A stretch of 64,000 bases of DNA from Stropharia rugosoannulata. Its lineage: Eukaryota; Basidiomycota; Agaricomycetes; Agaricales; Strophariaceae. Below are positions 44,852 to 57,261 of this stretch, piece by piece. Numbering within the stretch: position 1 is the stretch's first letter; each line of letters starts with the position of its first letter. The stretch lies in contig JANCIK010000005.1 of NCBI GenBank assembly GCA_028532985.1, positions 1,432,501 to 1,496,500 on the forward strand. Reading direction: 5' to 3'. Below the pieces are notes generated by a model. It ran no database searches. It saw nothing but the letters and a program-made list of their open reading frames with translations, and had not been told where the DNA came from. Position numbers and translations under genes: made by a program.

Positions 44852-47511
44852 ATGCCACCGTCGCTAGATGTGAGGGAGCAGCCCAGGCAGGAACCGGAGG
44901 TAGACGAGTCCTTGCCTCTCCTTGACCGTCCGAAGAAGAAACCGTTTTATAGACCAAGGCCTTTATGGTATGTATGCACTTACTATCAGGTGCCTAGTTG
45001 ACAGCCCTAATGATGGTCCAATCCAAGGCTTGTTCCCTTTGCTGTCATCGCATCGCTGGTAGTACGTACTGGTGTGCATTGTACCATGGTGTTCTTACTG
45101 ACAGCCGTCGTAGCGGGGTATGACCATCGCACCCCGTGTTGAAGTCCTCACGCAGCTATCGTGCAACCGCATACACGGTGGTCATCAGTGGAACCATACA
45201 CAGTCAATGCCACAACTGCACGAGCTGCATACTGCCCTCTATTCTTCCATCGACCCGCTTGGTCCCCATTTCGTCCCTTCTACCCTTTTTTCCGCCTCCA
45301 AATCCCTTAACAATGCCACCCGGCTTTCAATAGTAAGGCGGTCGCGTGTTGAAGACGACGACGACGCAGACAGGAAGGATAGTGACGACACAGAAGACCC
45401 CCGCCGCCTGCCCTCCGCCCGATGTCAAGCTGACCCAGAAGTGACGGCTGGTGCTGCGCGTTTGCAAACCGTCCTGACAACCACCTCGGGTCTCCTCTGC
45501 TCGCTCACTACCGTATGGTGGGGGCATTTTGGTGACCGCCATGGGCGAACTAAAGTCCTCGCGATCACCACTTTCGGCCTTTTCATGACAGACCTCATCT
45601 TTATTCTTGTTGCAACGCCTGGCACTCCTTTGTCAGAGCATGGCCACAAGCTTCTCCTCATAGCTCCAGTGATTGAAGGCCTCGTTGGGGGCTGGTCGAC
45701 GCTGCAGTCGGGCATGTCTGCGTATCTCAGTGATTGCACCTCCCCGGGCTCGCGGGCGCAAATCTTCAGTCGCTTCCACGGAGTTGTCTATATTGGCTTC
45801 ACCATTGGACCTATGCTTGGCGGTTGGTTGATAAAGCATCCGTTCGGACCAGGAGTCAGCATGAATTCAGGGCAGAGTGTAACCACTGTTTTCTGGGTTG
45901 CTATCGCCTGCTCATTCTTTAACTTGTTCATGATGGCCTTCGTATTCCCAGAGTCCTTGAACAACAAGAAAATCAAGAGAGTGTTGGAGGAAGAGCATCT
46001 GCGCAAGACGAGCAAGGTCACTGCAGCTGCTGTCCCTTTACTTCCCGGAGCTGTTGCAGGGCCTTCTGACCGTCTTGGCGCTGAAGTGATCAAAGAGGTA
46101 GCCAGTAGCCCCGGATTTTTCTCAAAGTTGTTGCCCTCTCTGGGAATCTTCCTTCCTGTGGTGGTATTGGATACGTCCCCAACCGGCCTAGGATCACGGA
46201 AGCGCCGCGACTGGAGTCTGACAATGCTGTCATTAGCATTGTTTGGGTTCATGCTGTCCACTGTAAGTCAAATTCATTTTCGTGACCTCTTGAATGATTA
46301 CTGGGATTGAGGGTAAACTTCTGAGTTGGGTTGGGCCCTATTTATTGGCTTCGACGTTAGTACGTCATGCCCGGTCCTAATGGATTTGAGGGATTTTCGC
46401 CCCAAAAAAGGCTTCATCAGGGCTTCTGGCATTCTGTTATATACCTCGTTAATCAGAGAGTCTGCCTGCTATTGACTTCCATTACTCACTGAATGATCCG
46501 CGAGACTAACACATACTTCTTCCTATAGGGCGTTTGGCAAATCAAGTACCTATATGCTACCCACACTTATGGATGGGGAGCTGAACAATTAAGCTATTAC
46601 ATTTCATTCATGGGCGTGGGTAGAGTGTTTTGGCTGTTATGCGGTTTGCCAGGTATGTTGCTTCTGCTCCTCTTGCAGACTTGTAGTTAAGATTATCTTC
46701 AGTCTTTATCAGTTTCTTCAAGCCCAAGCCCATTGTAGACTCGGCTACTGTACAAGGGGCGGCCTTGGGCAAAAAACCGAAGCCAACGCGGGCGCAACTG
46801 GGACAAGAAATATCCTTTGATTTACTGCTGGCTCGCTTCTCTGTTTTTGTTGATGTCATGTCACACACCCTCGCGACCATTTTCCCTTCTCCATCGTACA
46901 TAGCACACATGCAACCGACGTTGAACGCACTTGCCACTGCCGGAGATGCAGCGTTCAACCGCAGTCAAGCGTTATTTATTTTTGCAACGTCATTGAATGG
47001 GATGGGCAGTGGGACAATTCCATCGATTAATAGTCTCGCCCTGTGTATGTTACAGGTGCGAAGGCTAAATGGACAGACAAGCGCGGATGAAGACGACACC
47101 GGAGAAGAAGGAACAGGGGCGTTGTTTGGAGCGTTTGCTGTCCTGAATGCTGTTGGACAGATGATCCTCGGGGTGAGAATGTTTGTCATCTGCAGCCGCA
47201 GGAGCTATACTAACTTGTAATGTCTTCAGCCTTTACTGTTCGGTATCGTTTACAGCAACACAGTTGCTACATTCCCCAAGGCTATTTTCTTGCTAGCTGG
47301 CGCTATAATGGTGTTTGCATTGGCGATGTTGATGTGCGTGCGGAATCCTGTACGAGTTCCACCTGCTGGTCGAGGCGGCAAGACTGTGCAGAGGAAGCGG
47401 CGAGAACGCGGAGATGCGGAACGAGGACGATCGCGGATAAGCAAAGATCTACGAGGAGGAGCAATTAGACATGATGGGTCAAGCTCGTACGGGTCGACAG
47501 AGAGCTGCTAG
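44852..47511 (+). CDS. Major facilitator superfamily transporter
   Basis: Six exons encode about 720 residues. The N terminus holds a di-leucine-type acidic motif (DESLPLLDRP) before helix 1 (LVPFAVIASLVRGMTIAPRVEV). Helix 2 onwards contains GLLCSLTTVWWGHFGDRHGRTKVLAITTFG, the MFS loop 2-3 signature (G-x3-D-R-x-G-R). VIEGLVGGWSTLQSGMSAYLSDCTSPGSRAQIFSR is helix 4 with its following loop, and GFTIGPMLGGWLI is the helix 5 motif C. The central loop is long. The second half begins about VWQIKYLYATHTYGWGAEQLSYY, where HTYGWGAEQ-like sequence is typical of the YCR023C/Hippocampus abundant transcript group. The C-terminal tail is basic and Arg-rich. The substrate is unknown. The intron at 46264-46529 is 266 nt, by far the longest in the window. 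Confidence 0.9.
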
Positions 47512-47755
47512 ATATAGTGTATTGCTGGATGTCGTGTACAATATAATATGTATCACTAAGTAGAACATTATGAAGAATAATTTTTAAAGATGGTGTAGTT
47601 TTGTCGGAGCATTGACGGGCCGTGAGATGCAAATATGTGACAACAAGGAGGTTGGGGACGTTTCAGTTTCTCTGTGGCCCTGGGATAGTTAGATCCACCG
47701 TGCTCGCCACCCGTCCCCCCTCCCCGTCTTCATCCCCTCCGGCGAGCTCGTCATC

Positions 47756-49815
47756 ATGAACGGTGACCACTCGAATGCTGTTGCTGGCCCCTCCACCCTC
47801 CCTTCTTCTCTCCCTCCACTTGTTCCCCACCAATCACCACCTTCGTACAATGCTCCTTTGTATCCCAGCGACTCTCCTCCTCTTTTGTTCCTGCCTCCTC
47901 CAGGTGCGTTGAAACCTCATCTCTATGAATCATACAAGTGCTAATGAGCTGTGCATGTAACCCTCTCTCATTCTTCTTTTTGTACTGGCACTATTAACGC
48001 CATATGTCGCTGATCGCACCAATATAGGCCCACCTCCCCCACGATTGCATCTGGCAGCGACGCAGGACCTCCTCGCGCGCTTTAACCTCTTACCATCATA
48101 CGACCGCTACGTAAGGCCGGCCGTCCTGCCTGGGGACGATCCCGCCCTTCAACCATCCTCGCATCAGCAAGGTGCTGACGGTACTGGGACCGGTTCGGCA
48201 ACGGGCCCGGACAAGGGCAAGGGCAAGGCGCGGGAGGGCACGGGTGTGGGCACACCGGCAGATGGCGATCAGGCAGAGGGTGCAGAGGCCGAAGGCGAAG
48301 ATGGTGCAGGTGCGAAGGGAGAGAAGAAAAAGAAGAACTCGTATAAGCACCTTATCCAAAAACTTCCTGGTATGTTCATCACCACTCGTTTCCTTGTCGC
48401 TATGTTCCTTGTCTTGCTACCAGTGTTTGCTCCATCTCTGCTTCGTCCATGGTTTATTATATTTCTCCCTCTCATTTTGTTTTTCCGATTCATTCTCATT
48501 ATCTTTCACTTCCGTTGCTATCTCAGACGTCGGTGGCGCCATGCTCAAGCTCGCTGACCGCGTATATTTCAGGCAAACATTCGTTTAAAAAGGACGACTA
48601 TCTTACTCAAATGATGATGGTGCCACCCAAGCAACGCTTGCGGATACACCAATTTGATGCGAGAACGCAGGAGGATGCGTTTACTGTCAGCCTGGAAGGG
48701 ATAAAAGGCGTATGTTCATCATGCTCTATGTTTCGCGCTAGTTCCCTTTCGTCCTTGTTGTCGAGAGTTCGACGCGCAATATTTCCCCTACTTATCGTTA
48801 TCATCTGCTTATTTACGACACTTATTTTGGTTATTCTCACAGTGGAATGTCAATGCTCTCTTCGTCGAATCTGCTCAAGCTCGTGAAGACCGGAAGAAAC
48901 GGGTTCGTAATTGAATTTTCTCGCTGAAGTGCTGTACCTGACCGATACACGTTGCGCTTATCTTCACGCACACTGTTTACTGGTAACAGAAGGAGCTTAA
49001 ACGCCTTGCAAAACTCCAAATGCAAGGACTTCTGCCGGCTCATTCCTCTGTCACGGGTACGACACCGACAACTGTAGGAACACCACAGCGGAGTTCAACG
49101 CCCGTTGTTGCACATCCACAGCCAGTTCATGCATCTGGGCTCGGACAAGCAAATGAACGACAAACGGCTGGCACGCCGAAGCCAGGTGTGGGGACACCGC
49201 GGCCTGCTTCAAGAGCTATGAATTCCACTCTCAATATATCTGGTCCCGTCACTGCTTCATCGGGTCCACCCACAACAACAACTGGAGGAGGGAATGTAAG
49301 TGGGACGTCTCGACCCGCAGTTCCCAGGCCAAAGTCGACAGTTCCGCGGCCGGGATCCACGGTTCCTCGGCCAGGTTCAACGGTGTCTGCGAATAAGCCG
49401 CTGGGGTCGGGTCCGCCTCTGGAGAAGACTGCTACGCCTGCTGGAAGGCCAGGTACACCTATGGATGTTGATGCGGGGCAGCGAGGGAAGAAGAGAGAAC
49501 GAGACGATGTCGGTTACACAAACGGCGTACCACGGAACAACGCACATACCACATCTAATGGGATGCCGAATGGGAATGGGAATGGTTATACCAATGGCAC
49601 ATTCAATGGAACGGTGCCACCCAGGCCGGGTCTCATGAATGCGAAAGCAGGAACGGGGGATATCAGGCCGCGGCCTGTCAAGAAGAGAAAGGTTGGTTAC
49701 AATAGAGCTGATTCACCATTTAGCAACGCGCTGAGAGCTTTTTTTTGCCTGATAACAGGACATGCAGGGCCAGGCTCAACCTGTCCAGCAGCAGCCGACG
49801 CCGCAGGGCGTGTGA
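47756..49815 (+). CDS. MED19: Mediator complex subunit 19
   Basis: Six exons from ATG 47756 to TGA 49815. After a Pro/Ser-rich start, LHLAATQDLLARFNLLPSYDRYVRP and then, past an acidic linker, NSYKHLIQKLPGKHSFKKDDYLTQMMMVP give the fungal Med19/Rox3 domain, where YRHLIxDIPGKHxIKKD is the hallmark. The domain continues with LRIHQFDARTQEDAFTVSLEGIKGWNVNALFVES and KELKRLAKLQMQ. The C-terminal 230 residues are low-complexity Thr/Pro/Gly/Asn with four near-identical VPRPxST repeats (about 49320-49385). They end after a last small exon in DMQGQAQPVQQQPTPQGV. Med19 sits in the Mediator middle or head-hook region and helps polymerase II recruitment. The last intron starts GTTGGT after KKRK; if retained, the frame would run on to 49883. 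Confidence 0.9.
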
Positions 49816-50682
49816 GCTACCTTGCTCGTCTATGGTGGATTTGGATGTCCACTTATGAATGCCACCTTGAGATGGCTATTTAAGTTCGGGGTTTATGAAT
49901 GATAATGAGTTAGGGGGCGGTGAACGAATTCATGGGCAAATGATACACAAATGAGTGTACCTGGCTTATGGTGTCTGCCAACCGTTGATCGATATTCGCG
50001 AAGAGACGTGAAGGAGTGCCGTGTACAATTCCCAAACGTCGGGAAGTGGAACAGAAGAGTAGGCTTGGCATCCGTTCCAACTTCTAGAATGAAAAGGGAT
50101 GCAAACTGCGGTCATACAGAGCCGTTGGTTTGAGCGACTACCAGCACGCGGCATTCCACCAAATCGTCACATTCATGGAGTGAGGAATCGTGGTATAAGG
50201 AAGTAAGAAATATTCACTTAAGCAAGGCGCTATCACCTACACTTATCTTCTGCCACTATAAAAATCGTGGATGATCTATTGAAATTGAACAACCGTGCCC
50301 GCTAAAATGACATTGAAAACTTTTAGTGTCATTTTGTCCTGTCCTCGCAACGAAACGTCTATCACTGGTTATGCTTTTACTCTCTGCCTAATTTTTCATT
50401 TGGTTATTGACTTCTTTTTGACGTTCTGTTTCCATGATACCAGCTTACTGTAGATATTTCCTTCGTAAATCCACTCTTGAGTGTGCACAAGTCCCTGAGG
50501 TGATAAGAGTAAACAAGTCTCTATACTCTATAGCACGGATGAACGGACCGGAGGTACGAGTCTCGTCGGCTTTGATGGTATAATACATACATGGTTCCGG
50601 TTGACCATCATCTTCAATGTGGTCGTATTCTTAGTGAAGCCGAAGCAACTACTGCAGCACGAGCTTCTGGATTTATCTCAAA
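49816..50682. other. Intergenic with an inverted repeat, no supported gene
   Basis: About 870 bp between Med19 and NPR3. It holds the inverted repeat at 50304-50335 and otherwise only short frames. Confidence 0.5.
50304..50335. repeat. Nested inverted repeat in the NPR3 upstream region
   Basis: AAAATGACA (50304-50312) pairs with TGTCATTTT (50327-50335). Between them, CTAAAA (50302-50307) can alternatively pair with TTTTAG (50321-50326). It could form a hairpin in RNA or be a paired protein-binding site. Confidence 0.55.
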
Positions 50683-53196
50683 ATGGCTGAAACCCTCCTT
50701 GCTGTTCTCCTGGTCACAACATCTGCGAGAGGGCCAAACTTAGTCTTTCGATGGCCGGAATTACCTGCACCCTCCCCGAGGTTGAGTCGGCCTTTACCAG
50801 ACTCGTCGTTGGCACTGTCGTCACTGGATAACCCTTGGAGAGCCTCGCACTCCTCTGAAGATGTCGAAAAAGCCGAACCTTTACCTCCTCACGACTACGA
50901 GCGCGACCCAGCCTACAGCTGGCAGAGAACAGCTTTCAAACGCGATAGGTCGGTCTCGTCGAGTAATGCTCATCATCACAATGTTTCCAGGCGGAGTTCT
51001 CCCGAAAGAGATGGCTATGACCCGTCCCCTATAACCCCTGACGAGTACGAATACGTCTTGGGATACAAGGCTCCGTACCTGGTCAAGATGCTATGCGCAC
51101 AGCCGTCCATGTGCCATGCTAAATTTGAGCTTATTATCGATGATCTTGCGTTCATTGGACATCCTGTTTGTGCTGACCCTGATGGGGAGTGGAGGTTCAA
51201 GCCGGAGAAAATCAGGTCAAACTCGCGAACTAGGGCGGATAGTGAAGGCATGAACTCGGCTTCGCATAACTCTGAAGATTCTGGTACAAATGGGCCGAAT
51301 GGACGTCCGCCTGAATCTCCTTCTGAAGCTAGAAGTCCTCTTCAAACTTTCCATTTGGTTCTGGTCCTTGACCTACCCGACCCGTCGTCCTCAGCATCGG
51401 GAAATATCTCGAAGTATTTTAATATTTTGTACGAACAGATTGCTTTCACCCTTACAGCTGTCCTCTACCAAGAGCAAGTTCTGTCAAATTTTGTTGAAAA
51501 GGAGTGCGACAAACTTCTTGCTCTGAAAGACAGCTGTTCGCAGAAAGGTGTGTTTCCGCAAATTTTACATTTGTAATAAACCACGGACAAATCGCCCTTC
51601 ATGGTATATAGGCACGCCATACCCTACCTATGTAGCTGAAGCACTCGAGATTTCGTCTATAGCTTCGACTATGAAGACAATTTATGAGGCTGTTAAAGCA
51701 TCTGATATCGCATACGTTACTATCAACTACCTTCCTCTGCAACTACAGCTCCCTCCACACATAGACGCACTCTTACACAGCGCAGATGACCAATATTCCG
51801 ACTTTGCGGATCCCTCTGATGAGGATTCACAGCTGGTTTGGGGCCAGAGCTTATCCCTTGGGTGGAGGCTCCCAACCATGGCGCCGTGGAAGGCTCTCTT
51901 ACTTCTAGACAATGAAGGGGACATGGATCCGTATAGTGCTTTAAGAGGACCTCAAACAAGCGCTGAAGACAGGAAACTTGCCGAAGGAATTGTTAAGTTT
52001 TTGGAGACTGCATCTGTGACGCTGTCGTATGTGCCGTATTTTCATGTTGGTCAATTACTCACTAGTAATTTAGCCTTGTTGAAATGGCCAACATCTTAGA
52101 CTGGAACTTAGAGTCTCAAGTGTATCCTATTGTAAGATGGCTTGTTCTCCATCGGCGAGCGAAGATAGTGGACGTAGTTCACACTGGACTGAAGACTGTA
52201 TTTGGGCTGTCTCCCAAATTCGATGAACCGTGAGTGCTATCCTTATATATAATGTCACCGGTTCTTGACGAATATTGGCAGTCTCCGCGACCTTACTGTG
52301 AAGTTTAAGGATGCATTCCCCCATACTTTTATACCACCTCTACCAAAGTTGTTGGCAGCTATATCCGCGTCTACATCAAAGCAGTCTGACAATCACTTTT
52401 TTGCTTCTGTCGTCAAAGATAAGGAGCTGATAAATACCTATCACGATGTTGTGATTTGGATGCTCAAGAGGAACATGCTTGTTACTCTGCACCTTCGCAT
52501 TCGTATTGTGGTCACACAGGAGCTCAAAGCTCGTGTCAAGAGCGAGAGGGAATTCCACATGGCACAAAAACCAGCATCGGGTCAGACCCACCTTACCAAA
52601 TCACCTTCCGAAGTCGGAGATATATCCACTTCTGGGTCAATAAAGTTCCCTTCACTCGTCCTAAGCCCGAAGACGGCGCACCACTTCGCCCGCCGCATCC
52701 CATCTAACGAATCTGATAAAAGCGGATTGAGTGAGTTGGACTTCCATGCAGAACAAACACTGCCGCAGCATTTGAATAGCGTTTCCGATAGTAGTAATTC
52801 GGAAGTCGACGAGGACGATTCGGGCTGGGACACCACGGAGGATCACCTGTGGCCAAGTATAATTATGGATCCTGGAAAGGCTACGCCTATGCAAAGGCGA
52901 TGGCTTTCAGCTATGTCAGATGGGAAAGACCCTGTTATTGCAAAAAGATTTGAACAGTAAGTCTAGTGGCAATATTGTGAATACTATCATAATGATTGCT
53001 CCTCCCCAGAATAAATCAGTACTTCGACGGAAAAAGGTCCGACGATGAAATTCTCTACCGTGCTGATATATCTAAGAAGCAACTGCGTGAAGTTCTTCAT
53101 CATTACGAAGAATACGTACGTGATGAGTGAATCTATATTACATAGCTTATGTGCTAATTTCTCTTCCAGTTGGAAACCTTCCTGCACTCCTCGTGA
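50683..53196 (+). CDS. NPR3: Nitrogen permease regulator 3 (GATOR1/SEACIT subunit)
   Basis: Six exons encode about 745 residues. The start MAETLLAVLLVTTSARGPNLVFRWP is the longin-domain beta strand of NPR3. The protein continues with a Ser-rich loop, EYEYVLGYKAPYLVKMLCAQPSMCHAKFELIIDDLAFIGHPV, TFHLVLVLDLPDPSSS and YFNILYEQIAFTLTAVLYQEQ, all characteristic. Later, GWRLPTMAPWKALLLLD, SLVEMANILDWNLESQVYPIVRWLVLHRRAKIVDVV and the C-terminal winged helix ending in HHYEEYLETFLHSS match the family. With Npr2 and Iml1 it forms the GTPase-activating complex that inhibits TORC1 at the vacuole when amino acids are scarce. The join between exons 2 and 3 uses the acceptor TAATTTAG just before CCTTGTTGAAATGG, which keeps the conserved SLVEMANILDW. 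It converges on the epimerase gene with a 59-bp gap. Confidence 0.94.
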
Positions 53197-53255
53197 CGAA
53201 CTTTAAAAATGCATTGTGGGCTTATCATCGTTATACCTACTTCCTGGGCTACAAG

Positions 53256-54210
53256 TTACAATGTTTTGTCGGCATGTTTCCAACCCAACAGGTTAGCTGC
53301 TTTGGAGCAGTCAAAGAGCCCGCCCATTCCAACAAGGCTTTCCCTGTTTTTAACGGGAACACCAGGCCAGAAGCTGCCTACCAACGTCGATGTGTCTTCA
53401 TCGCTTGCTATTTCGGGGCTTGCTATAAAAAAGCGTTCATGCCCTGACCATTTTTTATTTTCTTCCAATGCTAAGAGAAAGGCTTCTGCGGCCGAATCTT
53501 CTTGGACGTATCCCCAGAGATCCCTAGCACGCCGTCCAGGCTCTCCAGGCTGAAATGCGCATGACCTATCTGGCACAGACCAGTGAAGTCGCAGGCTGGC
53601 AACTTTCATTGTTTCAAAGCGGCGCACGATGGCGTCTGCTTGCATCTCGCACAGACTAAGTGTTCCACGATCAGCACACTAGAATATATTAGTCCTAACG
53701 TGCTTACACTTTCGAAAGCCCATATGGTTCATCGGGCTCACAAGGATGGTCCTCGTCAATGGGAAAGTAGTGAAAGCGATTGCGCTTACAGAACGCCAGA
53801 GTTATCACGTTGACTGATGAGGCCTGCGCGATGCGATTTATTCCTAGTTCCCCACATGCGCGTAAAATGTTCCATGATATAATGACATTACTAAAAGGCT
53901 TCAGTTAAGACCTAATCTAGAGAGAATCAAACCACCTGTTATGTGTCTTGACTTTGTAATCCGATGGACTGGAGTAGCCCGCAAGGCTAATGACTGCGTC
54001 GTGGCCGTCCAAGATGCGAAGGACCGTGTCGAAATCTTGAAGGTCGGCCTTTACGAAGGTATATCGGGTGTCATCGTCTAGCCATGGAAACTCGGCAGAG
54101 GATGGAAGTTCTGTAAAGTCTATTCCAAGGACGTCGTGCCCTCGCTCAAGGGCAAGCTTCACAACTCGTGGCCCTACTCTGCCATTGCAGCCTGTAATGG
54201 CAAGCTTCAT
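53256..54210 (-). CDS. NAD-dependent epimerase/dehydratase family protein (extended SDR)
   Basis: Three exons from ATG 54210 to TAA 53256, about 285 residues. The start MKLAITGCNGRVGPRVVKLALERGHDVLGID is a textbook Rossmann motif (TGxxGxxG), and VKADLQDFDTVLRILDGHDAVISLAGYSSP follows the usual SDR order. RIAQASSVNV supplies the catalytic Ser strand, and EPDEPYGLSK holds the YxxxK catalytic pair. RLHWSVPDR and DLWGYVQEDSAAEAFLLALE match the substrate-binding half of extended SDRs. The donor after SKV and the acceptor before CEMQADAIVRR restore the frame. The substrate, probably a nucleotide sugar or a small carbonyl compound, cannot be read from sequence. It shares a 743-bp divergent promoter with the WD40 gene. 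Confidence 0.88.
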
Positions 54211-54953
54211 GATGTAATGGTGGCTACACTGGAGTATTCGGAAGGCTTTGGGGGTTGAATTACGTGTAATTTACACACCCGTTTTATAGCTAGGCGTCTC
54301 ATAATGTCCAAATATTTGAATGTCGAATTACTGCACTGAGAGGATAAGATCAGGGCACGTTGCCATTCGAGTGAAAAAGCTCCCTGGGCGAGATACGTTC
54401 GGGGGACCCGAGAAAGCGGAGAGCTTGTTCATACGGTGTCTTCGAACAATAGCGTTGAGACGGTAATGAGGGCGAGTTGATCATGAGTGCGTTCATGTCA
54501 TGGCTGCTCAAGGACATAGCTTGATCTCATGCTTCTCAGTCAGTTATCTGCCGACTTATAGCCTCCCGAGTGTGCAGTGGCAATCACGTTGCAGTGCCAC
54601 TGGCGCATCTTCAAGGCACAGAACCCCTCCTGATCTGGTGCAGAATCGAAATAAAATAAAATAAAATAACGTACATCTATGTCAAACGTAAACTTGACAT
54701 GTCTGCTTTTGGTTGGTGGACTCTTATACATCCTTGAGTCCGTCCAGATGGAGCACAATGGGAACAGAACAGAGCGAGAACAGAGCATGCCGACAGATTC
54801 AAGATGGATTTCTTCTTGGGGAACGTGCCGGATCAATCCCGGTAAATTATCGCGGTAGCACTTGCTCAATCAGACTACGGCACCTTGTCTTGAACTCTGA
54901 CGACTGTCAAGCACTATCTTATCCATCGTTCTCTTCCGCTTTGACGCTGGAAA
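54211..54953. promoter_or_regulatory. Divergent intergenic region with an (AAATA)4 microsatellite
   Basis: About 740 bp between the epimerase and WD40 genes. A pentanucleotide repeat (AAATA)4 lies at about 54649-54668. No gene is supported. Confidence 0.55.
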
Positions 54954-57204
54954 ATGGTAACGGACACATATGAAGACAGATTACAAGAACTGGCTGATGA
55001 TGTCGATTCATGGATGGAAGACTACAAGGCAGACACGCCCGAGACTGTAGATGAAGATGAAAAAGCGTGTAAGGAGGGTCTCTTAGAACCGCTCAACAGC
55101 ATGGTAGCTATATTGCGCGAAGCAGAAAATGCTAAATACCCTTTGCTCGACTCCCTCGTCGCACAAGCTGACTTGAACTTCAGCAAGACCTTATATGGCG
55201 CTCATGGTCATATCAGCTCTGATTTTGCTGATAGCTCTGATTCTGACAGCCTCGACGACGACTGCGACGACTCGGATACAGACGGCCTTGAAAACGCTTA
55301 TAACTATGCGCCTTACGACGATGGAAAATGTCTTCCGTCATTCGCTCATGACACAGACAATGCACCCCTTCTTCGAGATCATACTAGGGAGGCTGGAATA
55401 ATGTGTACGTTGACTTTATGACCTTGTACAGAGCGAAATCGTCTGTCTTACTCGTTATTTGCTCTACAGCACACAGCTTTGTAGGGATGATGCTTCCTCA
55501 CATAGGGACATTTGCAAAATATTTCTGCGATGGGGGTAAGAAATGCACTCACCAACAAAGCCCTTAATAATACTATTGCAGATGTGGAGAGGGTAAGGGC
55601 CGCATTAATGAAAGATGCTAAAGCCATCATCCCGTGGAAGGAAACTTTGCGTCCGCACCCTTCATTGACTCCTTGCTCTCGTTTTTTCGACGACATACCC
55701 GAGTGGACATCTACCACTGAAAATGACCATGCAACCTCCGTTTTCCAGGCCCGATGCGAAGTTTTTTGCCATGATACACGCAGCAGTCCCTATGGAATGA
55801 CACTCTCTTCTTCGGGAAATGCTCTGGCATTTGGTGTCATGGGCGGCTACAAAAATCGTATACCGTATATCTCTTATCATTTAGCCAACAATGCTACCGA
55901 CGACGAACCGTTGAAACATTTCACCTTCAAAGTCGACTTAATGTCGGCAGTACGGGAGATTTGCATCGATGATGAAAGAAGACTCATTTTTGCCTCTGAC
56001 TTCGATCGTGTCAAATCGTACAAGTACAAGGTTCCCAACATACCCAAAGATCAACCGGGGGGTCGAATAGTTCGTGTCCATACTATGGCCTCGAAAGATA
56101 TATCCGGACCATTGGCTATTCTTCCAGGTGAACGTCTTGCCAAAGGTGGTAGAGGCAAGATCGCGATATGGGACTTGAATTGTTTGCCAACTCATGGAGA
56201 TAATGGCGAGGATCCTGTTGGTGATAAATACACCGAAGCCGAGTTGAACACCTGGCGAGACGATCCAGAAGATATTGAAATGTCCAAGGGCAGTAAAGCT
56301 ACTACCGTCATCAAGCTACCTCCCATTGCTGGTAAAAGGAAGTTCCACATTGGTAAATGGCATCGCCATCCATCCCAGATGAGTACCATGATCTGCGCCA
56401 CAGACGCGAAATCAAATGCTTACCATTGCCACGCACTAGACTTAGAGGCAAGCGGTAAAACGGCGACCAGATACCTTGGTCATGGGGACAGTATCGATGG
56501 CTTCTCTACTATGTAGCATGGGCGATCAGAATCTTTTTGTGACATCGTGTGCCGATGGATACGCTCGACTTTACGATGTCAGACACCCCCTCCCGGTTAT
56601 CACCTTGGCCACGGCGGTAAAACCAGAGCCGATGCCCGCCGCTGTACTTGCACATCCAAACGGTGTTCCCTGTAGGTATCCAAACTCTTGACTATCGACT
56701 TATTGCTCATAAAATTTCCTCCAGTTATTTTCACTGGGGCCTGCAGTAGTGAGCACATAAAACTATGGGACGTGCGTGCACGAGCGCTGGTATATGAACT
56801 TGCCCCTGGAAACAATGAACAATGAGGTAGAGTCGTTAGCATGGGATGCTAATCATAATACTCTGTACGCTGCTACTGCCTGCAATCACACGGAGTATCG
56901 ACGTGCACGGATCCCTAGAATACCGAGCGGCGGGGATGCAGGAGAAGAAATGGACGAATCAGATGATAGCAATGATGACTATAAACGCTGGCCGACACAA
57001 GCAAGTGAGGGCGAAAATCATTTCGGGCACGTTTTCGATGCCGGTAATCATAGAATCTGTGGGTTTCCTATTCCTGAAAGTAGTCTGATGCAAGAAAAAC
57101 TTATTCACTATTTCACAGACAAATTCTCGTTCAAGATGAATCCAAATCCCGACGCTTTGCCTCATTATGGATCACCTTCAATAAACCAGAATGGTTTCTG
57201 GTAG
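54954..57204 (+). pseudogene. WD40-type beta-propeller gene with two frameshifts
   Basis: ATG 54954 opens an acidic N terminus (MVTDTYEDRLQELADDVDSW) followed by a Ser/Asp-rich tract. Splicing at ATG-T/GTACGT (about 55404) and at GGGG/GTAAGA restores SHSFVGMMLPHIGTFAKYFCDGDVERVRAALMKDAKAIIPWKE. The body has propeller-like strands: ICIDDERRLIFASD, GKIAIWDLN, FVTSCADGYARLYDVRHPLPV, IFTGACSSEHIKLWDVRARALVYEL and ESLAWDANHNTLYAAT. Two lesions break the frame. At about 56511-56514 four extra bases separate DGFST from SMGDQN. At 56811-56824 AACAATG is present twice in tandem between APGNN and EVESLAW. Each could instead be hidden by a 37-nt GT-AG intron, but that would delete well-formed propeller sequence and is shorter than any other intron in the window. 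Function unknown. Confidence 0.6.
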
Positions 57205-57253
57205 ATGTGATTTATTCTTGTATAAAAAAAAAGTAGCAATATACCAATATAAC

Positions 57254-57261
57254 ACTGGGAC
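57254..57261. repeat. Target-site duplication, left copy
   Basis: ACTGGGAC immediately precedes the TAGTGTTG end of the element and is identical to 58161-58168. Confidence 0.9.

Noticed and set aside
48172..48588. 138-codon Arg-rich frame inside Med19
   Set aside because: Out-of-frame reading of the Gly/Lys-rich linker of Med19; the conserved Med19 domain fixes the frame.
56464..56500. 37-nt GT-AG intron that would repair the first WD40 frameshift (a second, also 37 nt, at 56790-56826)
   Set aside because: Both would delete propeller sequence that reads well (KTATRYLGHG and VYELAPGNN) and are shorter than any intron in the surrounding genes, whose minimum is about 46 nt. Kept only as an alternative.
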